64,000 bases of DNA, taken from assembly GCA_027563935.2 (NCBI GenBank), contig CM050449.1, forward strand, positions 48,582,507 through 48,646,506, in the 5' to 3' direction. The translations under genes were made by a program, and so were the position numbers. A model generated the notes under the pieces. The model was not told the DNA's origin and made no database searches. It worked only from the letters and a program-made list of their open reading frames with translations. Positions 12,237 through 25,164 of this stretch are shown one piece after another; the first letter of the stretch is position 1; each line of letters starts with the position of its first letter. Source of the stretch: Costus lasius. Lineage: Eukaryota; Streptophyta; Magnoliopsida; Zingiberales; Costaceae.

Positions 12237-13229
12237 ATGTAGTGTGGTCCTTAGGTTTCATACTGATTAGTTCAGTCAAACCTTACTAGGTTATCATCCA
12301 AATTTCTCAAACAATTTCTCAATAATGCAGTTAACAAGCATCCATAAAAATTAACATAAAACTAAAACATGTAGTCATACAAACTATCCATAAAATTAAC
12401 AAAAATTAAAACATGTATTCATATCAACTATTTTACAAATCTCTACATATAAACCACGGTTAACATAACATACTATCTATTAAATTTTACACCTTGAATT
12501 AACATGAATTTCATGCTCAAACCATTGGTCTAAAACTTCCGAATTTCCATAATTTAATACCTTAAATTTCATATTACCAACTTTCGGATTTCATAAAGAA
12601 AATCATCAAAATTTCGGTTTTCATGCATATTATCAAGAATTTGGTCTTCATAAATAATATCAAGATTTCGGATTATCATGAATAATTATCAAAGATTCGG
12701 TTCACATGAAGAAACATCTTGAATTTGGTTTACATGAAAAATACATCTTGAGTTTCGGTTTTAACATGATAAAAATTCCAATAATTCAATTGTATCAAGT
12801 CACAAACACAACCAAACTAATAGATCAAATAAGACATTCCACTCACCTTGAACCGTGAACACCATGGTGAAAAACCCTTCCAAAAATCGTCTAAGGCTTT
12901 GAAAGATGCTACCAAACACCAAGGAATAATTCGCCAAAGGGGAAGAGATGGAGAAATCACCAAAATCGCCTCAAGAACTCTTCAAGAATCGCCTAAGTTC
13001 CTCAAGAAGTCGCCAAGCTCTTCAAGCCGTCGCCCAAGGTTTCTTTCAAGCCAAAAAAAAATCGCCAACACTCTACCCTAACCGAAATATCAATTTGAAT
13101 TTTCGGTTTTTAACTCTTAACCCATTAACCCATTAATTCAATTAGATTTTACCCATTTAACTAACTAATTTGAATTTTAAAACCCAATTAGTTTAAACCC
13201 ATTAATTCAACCATTAACTTAACGAAAAT

Positions 13230-13293
13230 CCAATAAGGTCTAATTAACATCCAATAAGGGTTTAATTAACCAATAAGGTCTAATTAATTAACC
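13230..13293 (-). repeat. Short CCAATAAGG repeat in G2 LTR
   Basis: Three near copies of CCAATAAGG followed by TCTAATTAAC-like sequence, within a very AT-rich stretch (about 13100-13560) otherwise without recognisable content. Repeated in the right LTR. Confidence 0.55.
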
Positions 13294-13594
13294 AACAAAC
13301 TGTAATTAATTAACTTACAATTACAACCCATAAATCCTAATTAATTTATCATGAACAACCAATAATAATTTATCATAAATTAACAGCCAACAATAAAACA
13401 AATAATCTCTAATTAATTTACAATAAATTAACAACCAAATAGACTCAAATCAAATAATTACAATTAAACAATCAACAAGCTAGTTAATTAGCATTCAATA
13501 AATTTTACTTGAATCATAATAAAATATCACAGCTAATGATTTTATTTAAATCCAAAATAATGCTTACCAGGACTTAAGATCCTTGGATCTTACA

Positions 13595-13606
13595 TCCCTC
13601 CCTCCT
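13595..13606 (-). other. G2 polypurine tract
   Basis: In element sense AGGAGGGAGGGA immediately before the LTR start TGTAAGATCC; identical to the G1 tract ending at 22935. Confidence 0.85.
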
Positions 13607-13623
13607 TATAAAGCTTTAGTCCT

Positions 13624-16600
13624 CTAAAGCTCAGCATCCATATCATCAAAGAGGTAAGCATAAAATTTCCTCATATCAGCTTCAGTCTCCCATGTCGCCT
13701 CCTCAACTGACTGATTTCCCCAGATAACCTTTACCAAAGGTATAGTCTTGTTCCTCAGGACTTTATCTTTTCTATCCACAATCCGGAGAGGTCTTTCCTC
13801 AAAAGTCAAATCACTCTGAATCTGAAGAGGTTCTAACTCCAATACATGAGATGGATCAGGATGATATTTCCTCAAAGTAGAGACATGGAATACATTATGC
13901 ACATGATCCATAGCAAGAGGTAAAGCCAACCGGTAAGCCACTGGACCAATTCTCTCAATAATATCAAAAGGGCCTACAAATCTAGGGCTCAACTTACCCT
14001 TTTTGCCAAACCTCATTACACCCTTAGTAGGTGACACCTTCAAGAACACATGATCCCCTACCATAAACTCCAAGGGACGACGACGGTCATCAGCATAACT
14101 CTTCTGTCTGTCCCGAGCAATTTTCAGTTTATCCCGGATCTCTCTGACCTTATCAGTAGTCTCCTGTACTGCATCAGATCTCAAAATCATTCTGTCACCA
14201 GTTTCCTCCCAACACAAGGGAGTCCTACACCTTCTCCCATACAAAGCCTCATAAGGAGCCATCTGAATACTAGAGTGGAAACTATTATTATAAGTAAACT
14301 CTATCAAAGATAGATCCCGGTTCCACTCAGAACTCCAATCTACCACATAGGCTCTCAACAGATCTTCTAGAGTCTGGATAGTACGCTCCGTCTGGCCATC
14401 AGACTGAGGATGGTATGCTGTACTAAAACTCAACTTAGTACCCAAACCCTCCTGTAAGCTCTTCCAAAACCTGGACAAAAACCGAGAGTCCCTATCAGAC
14501 ACAATATCAACCGGAACTCCATGCAGTCTGACTATCTCATCAATGTACAATCTAGCCAGCCTCTCTAACGAATAAGTCATCTTAATCGGGAGAAAATGGG
14601 CTGATTTAGTGAGTCTATCAACAATCACCCAAATAGCATCATGACCCAACCTGGTTCTGGGCAAACCACATACAAAATCCATACTGATGCATTCCCACTT
14701 CCACTCAGGAATAGGAAGAGACTGCAACAAACCACCAGGCTTCTGATGTTCAGCCTTTACAGTCTGACAGGTTAAACACCTAGAGACAAAATCATATACC
14801 TCTTTCTTCATGCCCGGCCACCAAAAACTTTTCTTGAGGTCCTGATACATCTTTGTCACACCAGGATGTAGAGAATATTTGGAGTTATGGCTGTCCTCCA
14901 ATATTTCTTTCCTCAAGCTTGGTTCCTCAGGGACACATACCCTTCCACGAAACCAAAGAATACCATCATCAGACAGGCTAAAATCCTGAACTGCGCCATC
15001 AACCAGACTATCCCTGATCTGAACTAATCTCGGATCCACAGACTGCTGATCTCTGATCTTCTGCAACAAAGCAGACTGTACTCTGAGAAAAGCCACATAA
15101 CCCGACTGAACTCTAGGAGTAACACTGATCCTGAGATCGCTGAACTCCTGCAGTAACCGCCACTCACTAACCCATAAAGCAGCTACTGAAGTAACTGGAT
15201 GTCTGCTCAGAGCATCCGCCACCACATTGGCCTTTCCAGCCTGATACTGAATAGAGAAGTCATAGTCTTTGATCAACTCCATCCATCTCCTCTGTCTCAT
15301 GTTCAAGTCCTTCTGAGTGAAGATATACTTGAGACTCTGGTGATCAGTGAACAGATCAAACTCCTGACCCAACAAATAGTGACGCCATATCTTCAAAGCA
15401 AAGACTACGGCCGCCAACTCTAAATCATGAGTAGGGTAATTCAGTTCATACTCCTTCAGTTGTCTCGGAGCATAGGCTACTACTGAACCCTTCTGCATCA
15501 AGACACAACCCAACCCTTTGCCAGAAGCATCTGTATAAACAGTAAACCTTTCCCCATCACTAGGAATAATGAGGATCGGTGTACTAGTCAATCTCCTTTT
15601 CAGCTCTTGAAAACTCTCTTCACACTTATCATCCCAAATAAACTTAGCCTCCTTTCTGGTTAATTTAGTTAAAGGACCCGCCAGCTTGGAGAATCCCTCA
15701 ACAAATCTCCGGTAGTAACCTGCTAAACCCAAGAAACTCCTGATCTCAGTAGCACTAGTCGGTCTTCCCCAATTAAGGATGGCTTGCACCTTAACTGGAT
15801 CCACAGACACCCCCTGACCAGAAATCACATGTCCAAGGAAACTAATCTTTTCCAGCCAGAATTCACACTTACTAGCCTTGGCATATAATCGGTTCTCCCT
15901 CAAGATCTCCAGTACTCTGCGCAAATCACTGACAAGATCTGAGGTAGTCTGAGAGTACACCAATATATCGTCTATAAAGACCACCACACAAGAGTCAAGC
16001 AACTCATGGAATACCCTGTTCATCAAATCCATGAAGACAGCAGGTGCATTTGTCAGTCCAAAAGGCATAACTAAAAATTCGAAATGCCCATACCTGGTCC
16101 TGAAAGCAGTCTTAAATATATCCTCATCCTTGACTCTAAGCTGATAATACCCTGATCTCAGATCAATCTTAGAGAACACTGTAGCTCCCTGTAATTGATC
16201 AAATAGATCATCAATTCTGGGAAGAGGATATTTATTCTTGATAGTCACTTGGTTCAGTTGCCTGTAGTCTATACACATCCTCAGGGTTCCATCTTTCTTC
16301 TTCACAAATAACACTGGCGCTCCCCAAGGAGAAGCACTAGGCCGAATATATCCTTTCTCTAACAATTCCTCTAGTTGTTTCTTAAGCTCGGCCAACTCTG
16401 AAGTAGCCATACGATAAGGAGCTCTAGAGATAGGTGCCGTACCTGGCGCCAACTCAATGCCAAACTCTACCTCTCGAATCGGTGGCAAGCCTGAAAATTC
16501 TTCAGAGAACACATCAGGAAATTCGTTCACCACCGCCATCTGAGTCAAATCAGAAGTAGAATCATCCTGCACCTTAACATGCGCAAGATAACCCTTGCAT

Positions 16601-18216
16601 CCACTAGCAAGTAACTTCCTGGCCTGCAGGAAAGATATTACATGCGGACCTTGATCTGACACTAGACCTCTCACAAAAATCCGATTCCCATCTAGCAGAT
16701 TTAAAGTGATTACTTTCTCAAAGCAATCCACAGAGGCATGATGGGAAGACAACCAATCCATTCCTAAGATGATATCATAATCTTGCATGTCTAAGAGGAT
16801 TAGATCTACCAGAAACTCATAACCCTCTACATGTACTACACAGTCAGCACAAACAGTATCTGTAGATAACGATTTTCCTAAGGGAGTACTCACAGACACA
16901 GCATAATTCATCACCTTAGGTAACACAGGTAAACATGCAGCAAACTTAACAGATACAAAAGATAAATTTGCACCAGGGTCAAATAATATGCGGGCTAACT
17001 GATCAAATACGAATAAAGTACCTTCCACGACGGATCGGGAAGCTCGTGTATCCTTCTCAGCCACAGCATACACTCTAGTCTGGACTGTAGGCTTATTTGC
17101 GCCTCTAGGTTGCATCTCAGGTTCTCTGCAGTCCTTAGCCATGTGCCCTGGTTTCTTACACCTGAAGCATACACCATTCTTCCTATGGCAGTCTTTCACT
17201 AGATGTCCCTTGAGCCCACAATGACTACAAGTGATACCGTTTCTTGCATCCCTGGCATCCCTGAACTGCTGCGGTGCATCCCTGGACTGCTGCGGTGCCT
17301 TGTAGGAGTAAGGCTTATACCTGCTCTTCTTATAATCTTTATGCCTAGGGTACTTCTTACCCTTGCCGCCACTGCCATGCTGAGGAACCGCCGCCTCAGC
17401 TGCAGGAACTACTGTCACGGCAACATGAGAACTCCTCTCAGATATATACCTCTCAATGGTGCGCGCTCGCCCAACAGTTTCAACATAGGTCTCCAAGTGT
17501 TGAGCACCAACCTGCTCTCTAATGTCCCATCTGAGACCTCTGAGAAACTTAGTAGCTCTCCTCTTTTCAGTATTTATCAGGTGAGGAGCATACTTTCCCA
17601 ATTTCGTGAACTGTAATTCATACTGGTCCACTGTCATATCACCCTGCTCCAGATGAATAAATTCCACCTCTCGGTCCTCAACCAAGCTATGTGGGAAGTA
17701 CTTCTCGTTAAATCGAGACAAGAAGTAAGGCCAGTCTACAGTCTCATGTCTTTCTTCGGCAAGTCTCACTACGCCCTTCCACCACTCATCTGCGTCCGCA
17801 CGCATCATATAGGTGGCCAGACATAACCTATCCTCATCTGAGCAGCGCATAACTTGGAAAATCTTTTCCAAGCACAACTGCCAGTTCTCAGCAGTACTGG
17901 ATTCTGAGCCTCCATAAAATGAGCTAGGACCCAGTTTCTGGAATTCACTCACAAGTGAAGCATAGCGCCTGTGAGCGCCCTCCTGAGAGTCATCCCCCAC
18001 TGCCCGAGTAGTAGTTTGGGGTCTCTCTTGAGTCAGCTGCTGCAAAAGCTGCTGTTGTGCTTCTTGGTGCTGAGTCTGCTGCTGCTGCAGCATCTGAGCT
18101 TGCCTCTCTATCATAGCACCTTGTTGCTGAACCATGCCAGTCAGAGCCTCAATAGTTCTCGTGAGATTCGGGGTCTGCTCGCCCTCATCACTAGCATTTC
18201 CTCTGGTTCGCACCAT
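13624..18216 (-). CDS. G2 gypsy gag-pol polyprotein, uninterrupted (1530 aa)
   Basis: One open frame encodes the whole polyprotein. Seen in order: Gln-rich N-terminus (residues 28-65); gag capsid (about 95-230, with [10 protein letters not shown]); two zinc knuckles [14 protein letters not shown] and [14 protein letters not shown] (about 329-360); protease near 413; reverse transcriptase with FIDDILVYS near 745; RNase [11 protein letters not shown] near 895; integrase zinc domain HPGVTKM...CLTCQ (about 1115-1153) and D/D/E core (SMDFVCG, SDRDSRF, QTERTIQ; about 1178-1280); C-terminal chromodomain-like segment ending [12 protein letters not shown] (about 1475-1520). Length is normal for the family. 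Oddity: the protease active-site motif reads DPGA where Asp-Ser/Thr-Gly is usual. The start Met follows the primer-binding site by ~130 bp. Otherwise it looks functional. Confidence 0.95.
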   Translation of the reverse strand: MVRTRGNASDEGEQTPNLTRTIEALTGMVQQQGAMIERQAQMLQQQQTQHQEAQQQLLQQLTQERPQTTTRAVGDDSQEGAHRRYASLVSEFQKLGPSSFYGGSESSTAENWQLCLEKIFQVMRCSDEDRLCLATYMMRADADEWWKGVVRLAEERHETVDWPYFLSRFNEKYFPHSLVEDREVEFIHLEQGDMTVDQYELQFTKLGKYAPHLINTEKRRATKFLRGLRWDIREQVGAQHLETYVETVGRARTIERYISERSSHVAVTVVPAAEAAVPQHGSGGKGKKYPRHKDYKKSRYKPYSYKAPQQSRDAPQQFRDARDARNGITCSHCGLKGHLVKDCHRKNGVCFRCKKPGHMAKDCREPEMQPRGANKPTVQTRVYAVAEKDTRASRSVVEGTLFVFDQLARILFDPGANLSFVSVKFAACLPVLPKVMNYAVSVSTPLGKSLSTDTVCADCVVHVEGYEFLVDLILLDMQDYDIILGMDWLSSHHASVDCFEKVITLNLLDGNRIFVRGLVSDQGPHVISFLQARKLLASGCKGYLAHVKVQDDSTSDLTQMAVVNEFPDVFSEEFSGLPPIREVEFGIELAPGTAPISRAPYRMATSELAELKKQLEELLEKGYIRPSASPWGAPVLFVKKKDGTLRMCIDYRQLNQVTIKNKYPLPRIDDLFDQLQGATVFSKIDLRSGYYQLRVKDEDIFKTAFRTRYGHFEFLVMPFGLTNAPAVFMDLMNRVFHELLDSCVVVFIDDILVYSQTTSDLVSDLRRVLEILRENRLYAKASKCEFWLEKISFLGHVISGQGVSVDPVKVQAILNWGRPTSATEIRSFLGLAGYYRRFVEGFSKLAGPLTKLTRKEAKFIWDDKCEESFQELKRRLTSTPILIIPSDGERFTVYTDASGKGLGCVLMQKGSVVAYAPRQLKEYELNYPTHDLELAAVVFALKIWRHYLLGQEFDLFTDHQSLKYIFTQKDLNMRQRRWMELIKDYDFSIQYQAGKANVVADALSRHPVTSVAALWVSEWRLLQEFSDLRISVTPRVQSGYVAFLRVQSALLQKIRDQQSVDPRLVQIRDSLVDGAVQDFSLSDDGILWFRGRVCVPEEPSLRKEILEDSHNSKYSLHPGVTKMYQDLKKSFWWPGMKKEVYDFVSRCLTCQTVKAEHQKPGGLLQSLPIPEWKWECISMDFVCGLPRTRLGHDAIWVIVDRLTKSAHFLPIKMTYSLERLARLYIDEIVRLHGVPVDIVSDRDSRFLSRFWKSLQEGLGTKLSFSTAYHPQSDGQTERTIQTLEDLLRAYVVDWSSEWNRDLSLIEFTYNNSFHSSIQMAPYEALYGRRCRTPLCWEETGDRMILRSDAVQETTDKVREIRDKLKIARDRQKSYADDRRRPLEFMVGDHVFLKVSPTKGVMRFGKKGKLSPRFVGPFDIIERIGPVAYRLALPLAMDHVHNVFHVSTLRKYHPDPSHVLELEPLQIQSDLTFEERPLRIVDRKDKVLRNKTIPLVKVIWGNQSVEEATWETEADMRKFYAYLFDDMDAEL

Positions 18217-18359
18217 CTTAAATGCCTACACACGCATATCATAGTCACACACATATCATAGTCAGGAAAACAATCATAAACCTATTAGGTGTCTAGCAAT
18301 ACACAAACATGTTTTCCCCCAAACTAAGTTTTAGCTAGCCAACTCCTCTGATACCATTC
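18217..18359 (-). other. G2 leader and primer-binding site
   Basis: Short 143-bp leader. The primer-binding site at 18345-18356 reads TGGTATCAGAGG in element sense, matching initiator tRNA-Met, three bases from the LTR. Confidence 0.85.
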
Positions 18360-21300
18360 TGTAACATCCCACATTCTTAACCCCAAACTAATGGCACAAT
18401 TCACAAATGATACAGGATGTTTCATATAAGATCGATCATATGCTAGGTAAAACCGAGTTCAAGAAAAACACGATCTGAAAAATTTCCATAAACCCATACA
18501 CACAAATTCACAAAACTCAAATCTCATAAGGGTACCTGCCACCACGCAATCCTTGCACTAGACATATGCAAGGCAATAGTTATATCAAAACCGATTCAAA
18601 TTCATAAAATCCATAAAGGTACCTGCCACCAGGCAATACTTGCACTAGACATATGCAAGTTACAGGGTATATCAAAACCGATTGCACAGAATATACAACA
18701 AGCCGAAATTCAAAACAAAATCACAAAATCGATTTTATAAACTCATACCAAACACCGAAACCAGGCTGAAGCCCGCGGTGACACAAAAATCAAACTCATA
18801 AGACTGCCATAACTGGCAACATACTTCACATAGTTCACATAGTCTCATGATTCACATAGTTCATATAGTTTATGTTAAGGCCACAACCGGCCCCAAGAAT
18901 TAAGCATAAAAGTTCTTAAAATAGCAAACAGCATAATTATCCACGCCAATGCACTCAAGACATGCGCCCCTGCTCTATGCCTGAAAATAGTGAGGGGTGA
19001 GCTACACAGCCCAGTGAGTGGATAGTCTAAATTGACCATCCATAACATACATTCAAAAATATAGGCAGATTATTTTTAAAAAATATTTAACAGAACATTA
19101 TGTCAACATGTAACAAAATAAAGAAACAGAAGTCATATAGACAGTTAAATGTACACACTAGCATATAACAAATTCAGGTTCTAGAGTTTTACTCTAACCC
19201 AATTAAACACATATATTCTAAACCAACTAAACACACCATACTTAATTAACCTAGTTGTCCAGCATAATCAGTAGTGACCAATATGGTCTAACCCGGCTTG
19301 GCCAAAGCACTGGGAGCTGCAAAATCTCGTGCAACACATAAACATGGATAGTGAGTAGAATCAAGAGGTGGCCCCCGCCAGGTCACGACGTGGCACTTTG
19401 CTCTATCACTCCATAACACATCAGAGTGATGACATCAAGAGGTGGCCCCTGTCTGATCAAGACATGGCACTTTGCGTCTTATATCACCCCATCACATAAA
19501 AGAGTAATGACATCAAGAGGTGGCCCCTGTCTGATCAAGACATGGCACTTTGCGTCTTATATTACCCCATCACATAAAAGAGTAATGACATCAAGAGGTG
19601 GCCCCTGTCCGACCAAGACATGGCACTTTGCGTCAAAACCCGTTCTCCCAAAAGGTTCCTACTGGACAACAGACATATCTTATTTCATATTTCACAAAGG
19701 TGGACTCCTAAGTGTCAACTAGACTCTAGGATAGTCATCACAAAAAATCATATCGGGCAGGCTGAACATCAACCCCCATCACAATAATCATAATAGGCAG
19801 GCTGAACATCAGCCCCCTCACATCTCAAATACAGGGCTGAAATTCAAACCCTTCACATATCACATAAGGACTATCCAATGAGTATACTGTTACACTTAGC
19901 CATAGTCCTAACCAACACATAACACATAATATTCAAAATTCTCATAATCACATAATTTTCAAAAATCTCATAACCACATAATGTTCACAATTTACATAAC
20001 AACATAATATTCCAAAAATCACATAAACACCTAATATTTAAAAATCACACAATTACATAATATTAACAATCATATAATGTAGTGTGGTCCTTAGGTTTCA
20101 TGCTGATTAGTTCAGTCAAACCTTACTAGGTTATCATCCAAATTTCTCAAACAATTTCTCAATAATGCAGTTAACAAGCATCCATAAAAATTAACATAAA
20201 ACTAAAACATGTAGTCATACAAACTATCCATAAAATTAACAAAAATTAAAACATGTATTCATATCAACTATTTTACAAATCTCTACATATAAACCACGGT
20301 TAACATAACATACTATCTATTAAATTTTACACCTTGAATTAACATGAATTTCATGCTCAAACCATTGGTCTAAAACTTCCGAATTTCCATAATTTAATAC
20401 CTTAAATTTCATATTACCAACTTTCGGATTTCATAAAGAAAATCATCAAAATTTCGGTTTTCATGCATATTATCAAGAATTTGGTCTTCATAAATAATAT
20501 CAAGATTTTGGATTATCATGAATAATTATCAAAGATTCGGTTCACATGAAGAAACATCTTGAATTTGGTTTACATGAAAAATACATCTTGAGTTTCGGTT
20601 TTAACATGATAAAAATTCCAATAATTCAATTGTATCAAGTCACAAACACAACCAAACTAATAGATCAAATAAGACATTCCACTCACCTTGAACCGTGAAC
20701 ACCAAGGTGAAAAACCCTTCCAAAAATCGTCTAAGGCTTTGAAAGATGCTACCAAACACCAAGGAATAATTCGCCAAAGGGGAAGAGATGGAGAAATCAC
20801 CAAAATCGCCTCAAGAACTCTTCAAGAATCGCCTAAGTTCCTCAAGAAGTCGCCAAGCTCTTCAAGCCGTCGCCCAAGGTTTCTTTCAAGCCAAAAAAAA
20901 ATCGCCAACACTCTACCCTAACCGAAATATCAATTTGAATTTTCGGTTTTTAACTCTTAACCCATTAACCCATTAATTCAATTAGGTTTTACCCATTTAA
21001 CTAACTAATTTGAATTTTAAAACCCAATTAGTTTAAACCCATTAATTCAACCATTAACTTAACGAAAATCCAATAAGGTCTAATTAACATCCAATAAGGG
21101 TTTAATTAACCAATAAGGTCTAATTAATTAACCAACAAACTGTAATTAATTAACTTACAATTACAACCCATAAATCCTAATTAATTTATCATGAACAACC
21201 AATAATAATTTATCATAAATTAACAGCCAACAATCAAACAAATAATCTCTAATTAATTTACAATAAATTAACAACCAAATAGACTCAAATCAAATAATTA

Positions 21301-21434
21301 CAATTAAACAATCAACAAGCTAGTTAATTAGCATTCAATAAATTTTACTTGAATCATAATAAAATATCACAGCTAATGATTTTATTTAAATCCAAAATAA
21401 TGCTTACCAGGACTTAAGATCCTTGGATCTTAGA
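18360..21434 (-). repeat. G2 5' LTR (3075 bp)
   Basis: Collinear with 10520-13594 at a fixed offset of 7840. The plus-strand terminus reads TTAGA instead of TTACA: base 21433 is G, so the canonical CA end is altered in this copy. The target duplication TGGCC follows at once, so the boundary is secure. Confidence 0.95.
19361..19635 (-). repeat. ~78-bp tandem repeat in G2 5' LTR
   Basis: Same four-unit array as 11521-11795 with no unit gained or lost between the two LTRs. Confidence 0.9.
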
Positions 21435-22906
21435 TGGCCTTTCTCAGAGTACAGTCTGCTTTGTTGCAGAAGATCAGAGATCAGCAGTCTGTGGATCCGA
21501 GATTAGTTCAGATCAGGGATAGTTTGGTTGATGGAGCAGTTCAGGATTTTAGCTTGTCTGATGATGGTATTCTTCGGTTTCGTGGAAGGGTATGTGTCCC
21601 TGAGGAACCGAGCTTGAGGAAAGAAATATTGGAGGACAGCCATAACTCCAAATATTCTCTACATCCTGGCGTGACTAAGATGTATCAGGACCTCAAGAAA
21701 AATTTTTGGTGGCCGGGTATGAAGAAAGAGGTAATCGATTTTGTCTCTAAGTGTTTAACTTGTCAGACTGTAAAGGCTGAACACCAGAAGCCTGGTGGTT
21801 TGTTGCAGCCCCTTCCTATTCCTGAGTAGAAGTGGGAATGCATCAGTATGGATTTTGTGTGTGGTTTGCCTAGAACCAAATTGGGTCATGATGCTATTTG
21901 GGTGATCGTTGATAGACTCACTAAATCAGCCCATTTTCTCCCGATCAAGATGACTTATCCTTTAGAGAGGCTGGCTAGATTATACATTGATGAGATAGTC
22001 AGACTGCATGGAGTGCCTGTTGATATTGTGTCTGATAGGGACTCTCGGTTTTTGTCCAGATTTTGGAAGAGCTTACAGGAGGGTTTGGGTACTAAGTTGA
22101 GTTTTAGTACAGCATACCATCCTCAGTCTGATGGCTAGACGGAGCGTACTATACAGACTCTAGAAGACTTGTTGAGAGCTTATGTGGTTGATTGGAGTTC
22201 TGAGTGGAACCAGGATCAATCTTTGATAGAGTTCACTTATAATAATAGTTTCCACTCCAGTATTCAGATGGCTCCTTATGAAGCTTTATATGGGAGAAGG
22301 TGTAGGACTCCCTTGTGTTGGGAGGAAACTGGTGACAGAATGATTTTGAGATCTGATGCAGTACAGGAGACTACTGATAAGGTCAGAGAGATTCAGGATA
22401 AATTGAAGATTGCTCGGGACAGACAGAAGAGTTATGCTGATGACCGTCGTCGTTCCCTGGAGTTTATGGTAGGGGATTATGTTTTCTTAAAGGTATCACC
22501 TACTAAGGGTGTTATGAGGTTTGGCAAAAAGGGCAAATTGAGCCCTAGGTTTGTAGGCCCTTTTGACATTATTGAGAGAATTGGTCCAGTGGCTTACCGG
22601 TTAGCTTTACCTCCTGCTATGGATCATGTGCATAATGTGTTCCATGTTTCTGTTTTGAGGAAATATCATCCTGATCCATCTCATGTATTGGAATTGGAAC
22701 CTCTTCGGATTCAGAGTGATTTGACTTTTGAGGAAAGACCTCTCCGGATTGTGGATAGAAAGGATAAAGTTCTGAGGAACAAGACTATATCTTTGGTAAA
22801 GGTTATCTGGGGAAATCAGTCGGTTGAGGAGGCAACTTGGGAGACTGAAGCTGATATGAGGAAGTTTTATGCTTATCTTTTTGATGATATGGATGCTGAG
22901 CTTTAG
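21435..22906 (+). pseudogene. G1 pol fragment: RNase H/integrase linker, integrase, chromodomain
   Basis: Continues the frame interrupted at 10519. Seen: HPGVTKM and CLTCQ zinc-binding integrase motifs, SMDFVCG, SDRDSRF and the third acidic residue after a broken SDG-TERT, then the segment ending VEEATWETE. Two in-frame stops: 21827-21829 (Trp in G2) and 22136-22138 (Gln in G2). Both are single transitions. No frameshift seen. The copy cannot make a full integrase. Confidence 0.93.
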
Positions 22907-22935
22907 AGGACTAAAGCTTTATAAGGAGGGAGGGA
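22907..22935 (+). other. G1 polypurine tract region
   Basis: AAGGAGGGAGGGA ends one base before the 3' LTR start at 22936. Confidence 0.85.
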
Positions 22936-22977
22936 TGTAAGATCCAAGGATCTTAAGTCCTGGTAAGCATTACTTTT

Positions 22978-23053
22978 GATTTAAATAAACTCGTTGGCTG
23001 TGATATTGTGTTCATGATTTAAATAAAATTATTGACTGTGATATTTTTCTATG
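22978..23053 (+). repeat. 38-bp tandem duplication in G1 LTR
   Basis: Two units (22978-23015, 23016-23053), each starting GATTTAAATAAA and containing CTGTGATATT. The corresponding place in G2 has a single, different version. Confidence 0.7.
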
Positions 23054-23417
23054 TATTGGTTGTTAATAGTTAATTAACTAGAGATTTTTGGTTGATAAAT
23101 TATAGTTAATTAACTAGAGATTTTGGTTGTTAACTTATAGTTAATTAAATTAGAGTTTATTGGTTAATTAATTAGACCTTGTTGGTTAATTAACTAGCTT
23201 ATTGGATATTAATTAAATCCTTATTGGATTTGCGTTTAAGTGAATTCATTAAATGGATGTTAATTTAAATTCTTATTGGACTTTCACTTAAACTATGGGT
23301 TATTGGGTTAGATGGATATTAGATTTAAAATTTGAATTAGTTAGTTAAATGGATTAAACCCTATTTGAATTAATTGGTTAATGGGTTAAAAAAATTAAAA
23401 ACCGAAATGTTAAGTGG

Positions 23418-23422
23418 GAATT
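23418..23422. repeat. C2 target-site duplication, GAATT
   Basis: Left copy; right copy at 32591-32595. Perfect match within the G1 LTR. Confidence 0.93.
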
Positions 23423-25144
23423 TGAAGTTACCCCTTAATCTAAGGGGGTCCCCTTCTAGGGGGAGCAAAACCCTAAAGTGATGGCGCATAAAATTTTTGA
23501 CTTGCGGAAACTAGGGTTATAGAATCGACTTGCATGTTAAAAGATCAACTCGATATAAGGTTATTAATGATGATGCAAAACGATCATACCATCGCCATGG
23601 AGTGGGTGTTGCCTTGGAAGCTAAAGTCGCAAGTGCCACTTCTCCAAAGTCCCGCACACAAGAGGATGATGGCAAACTCTTTGTCGCTCCTTGTGCTAGC
23701 AAGGCTTCAAAGAATCCTTGATCGAATGAGAAAGGGATGGAGATCTTTTCTCTTGGCCGAATCCTCCTCAATCCTTCAAGCGTCGCCACACTCATGAGAG
23801 TCGAGAGGAATATGGGCGAGAGGAATAATTGTGTTGGCGAAAATAGGGTATACTCTATTTGGATGAGCGTCCTCTCCAAGTGGAGATCATGGTTACTAAA
23901 AATAGTAACCACTCCTCACCCCCAACGTTCACGCCAAGTGAACTTGTCGCCAACTCCTCTCCCCTTTGAACCATGCGCTCATCAAGTGAGCCGGTTCACT
24001 TTGGTTCGGTTTAAGAACCAATCAAGCCAATGATCTAGTCTAGATCTTAAATAAACCCTAAGGTTCCCGATCTAACCGTCGATCTCCTCGATGCCCCTGA
24101 TCTGACCGATCTGGCATCTATTCTCTCGATCGAAGCTTACCGATCTTAAGCCCTAATCAATCAAACATGATCAGACCAGATCTCACTCACAATCAGAGAT
24201 TAAATCCCTTTAAACTGAACCCAAACAATTCAGTCCACACGATCTGACTTAAGTAAGCCATATCATCAAATTGTGCGACCCTGAGGGTTTCCTTTAAATG
24301 TCGGTAACGATAATTCTCATTATCACGATCAGTGAGGGGTATCTAGCAACACATCACTGTCTCCCGATAGAAAAGAAAGAGTCTTCCAAGACTACACCCA
24401 AACCATAGCACAAGTGTGAATCATTTCACAAGGCATGCATACTTCCTTTGCCACTGGATGTTCTTATTGGACAAGCCTGTCAAGCTCGTAACTCCAATAT
24501 GACGAGCATGATTAGATCAGATGAACACTGTCACCTGGGTACGGCCATACACTTTCTCAATCATCTCATCCAGGGGGCCCCTTTAGAACATCACACTCCT
24601 TAAACAAGGAGACGGCAATCCTATGTCTATCACTAGTGCTCTAACCTGACTCAAGCTCACCATCCAAGATAGTCTATAATCATTATGTTTCAAATGATAT
24701 TGAACCATCTCAAAACAATGACAATCATCATTCAGAAAACACAAGTGATCTCAAGTCAGAGGAAATGTGCCACTTGTCTTAATCAAGGAATATTCACATT
24801 GTGACAAACAATTGAACATCCTAGTAGGGTCTGTCCAGTACATCCAATGTACCCATGAGTCTACATCTTATTCCATGCTCGAAGCATCCTATAAGATTAG
24901 AACACATATTAGTCTTAATCATATCAAGGCTGTCTCATGTTCACCAAGATATATCGACTAAGGACATAATAGCATGTCAGCCAAGCTGAACAGCTTTGAG
25001 ACATTATTCAGAAGAACATATATTGCAGCAGACAATGTAGCTAACTGAATAACAACTATGCCTTTATAAACATAACAGTTTATTACATGATACTAATACA
25101 TTCCCATAGGCCTCAAACATTAGCCTTAAGGGCATACCCCAACA
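23423..25144 (-). repeat. C2 3' LTR (1722 bp)
   Basis: The primer-site end has a doubled GC hairpin (CCCCTTAATCTAAGGGG then CCCCTTCTAGGGG). Core CTTGTGCTAGCAAG at 23690-23703. The U5-side half is unlike C1 or C3; the U3 half is similar. No gene seen. Confidence 0.95.
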
Positions 25145-25159
25145 ATCTCCCACTTGCAC
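25145..25159 (-). other. C2 polypurine tract
   Basis: GTGCAAGTGGGAGAT in element sense, next to the LTR start. Confidence 0.85.
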
Positions 25160-25164
25160 TTAAT

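Larger units (their letters stand above)
10520..13594 (-). repeat. G2 3' LTR (3075 bp)
   Basis: Bounded by TGTAACATCC and GATCTTACA on the plus strand. AT-rich. It contains a ~78-bp tandem repeat (11521-11795), a degenerate ~30-bp CATAAT repeat (12071-12236), and an 18-bp perfect palindrome two bases inside the U3 terminus (13575-13592). No protein-coding gene is seen in it. Confidence 0.95.
10520..21434 (-). mobile_element. G2: complete Tekay/Del-like Ty3-gypsy chromovirus, 10.9 kb
   Basis: Full-length antisense element: two 3075-bp LTRs, polypurine tract, one uninterrupted gag-pol, primer-binding site and perfect target duplication. LTRs of equal length differ at about 8 sites by eye (about 0.26%), pointing to a recent insertion. 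It landed in its own family member G1 in the opposite orientation. The long LTRs and C-terminal chromodomain-like segment fit the Tekay (Del) lineage; that lineage name is inferred from protein features. Confidence 0.95.
22936..23422 (+). repeat. G1 3' LTR, first part
   Basis: Starts TGTAAGATCC; the perfect palindrome TAAGATCCAAGGATCTTA lies at 22938-22955. It breaks at the C2 insertion and resumes at 32596. The sequence is clearly diverged from the G2 LTR although the two pol regions are nearly identical. Confidence 0.92.

Noticed and set aside
12848..13136. 62- and 77-codon open frames in G2 LTR, Lys/Ser rich
   Set aside because: Overlapping frames in AT-rich LTR sequence, present twice because of LTR duplication; no domain.
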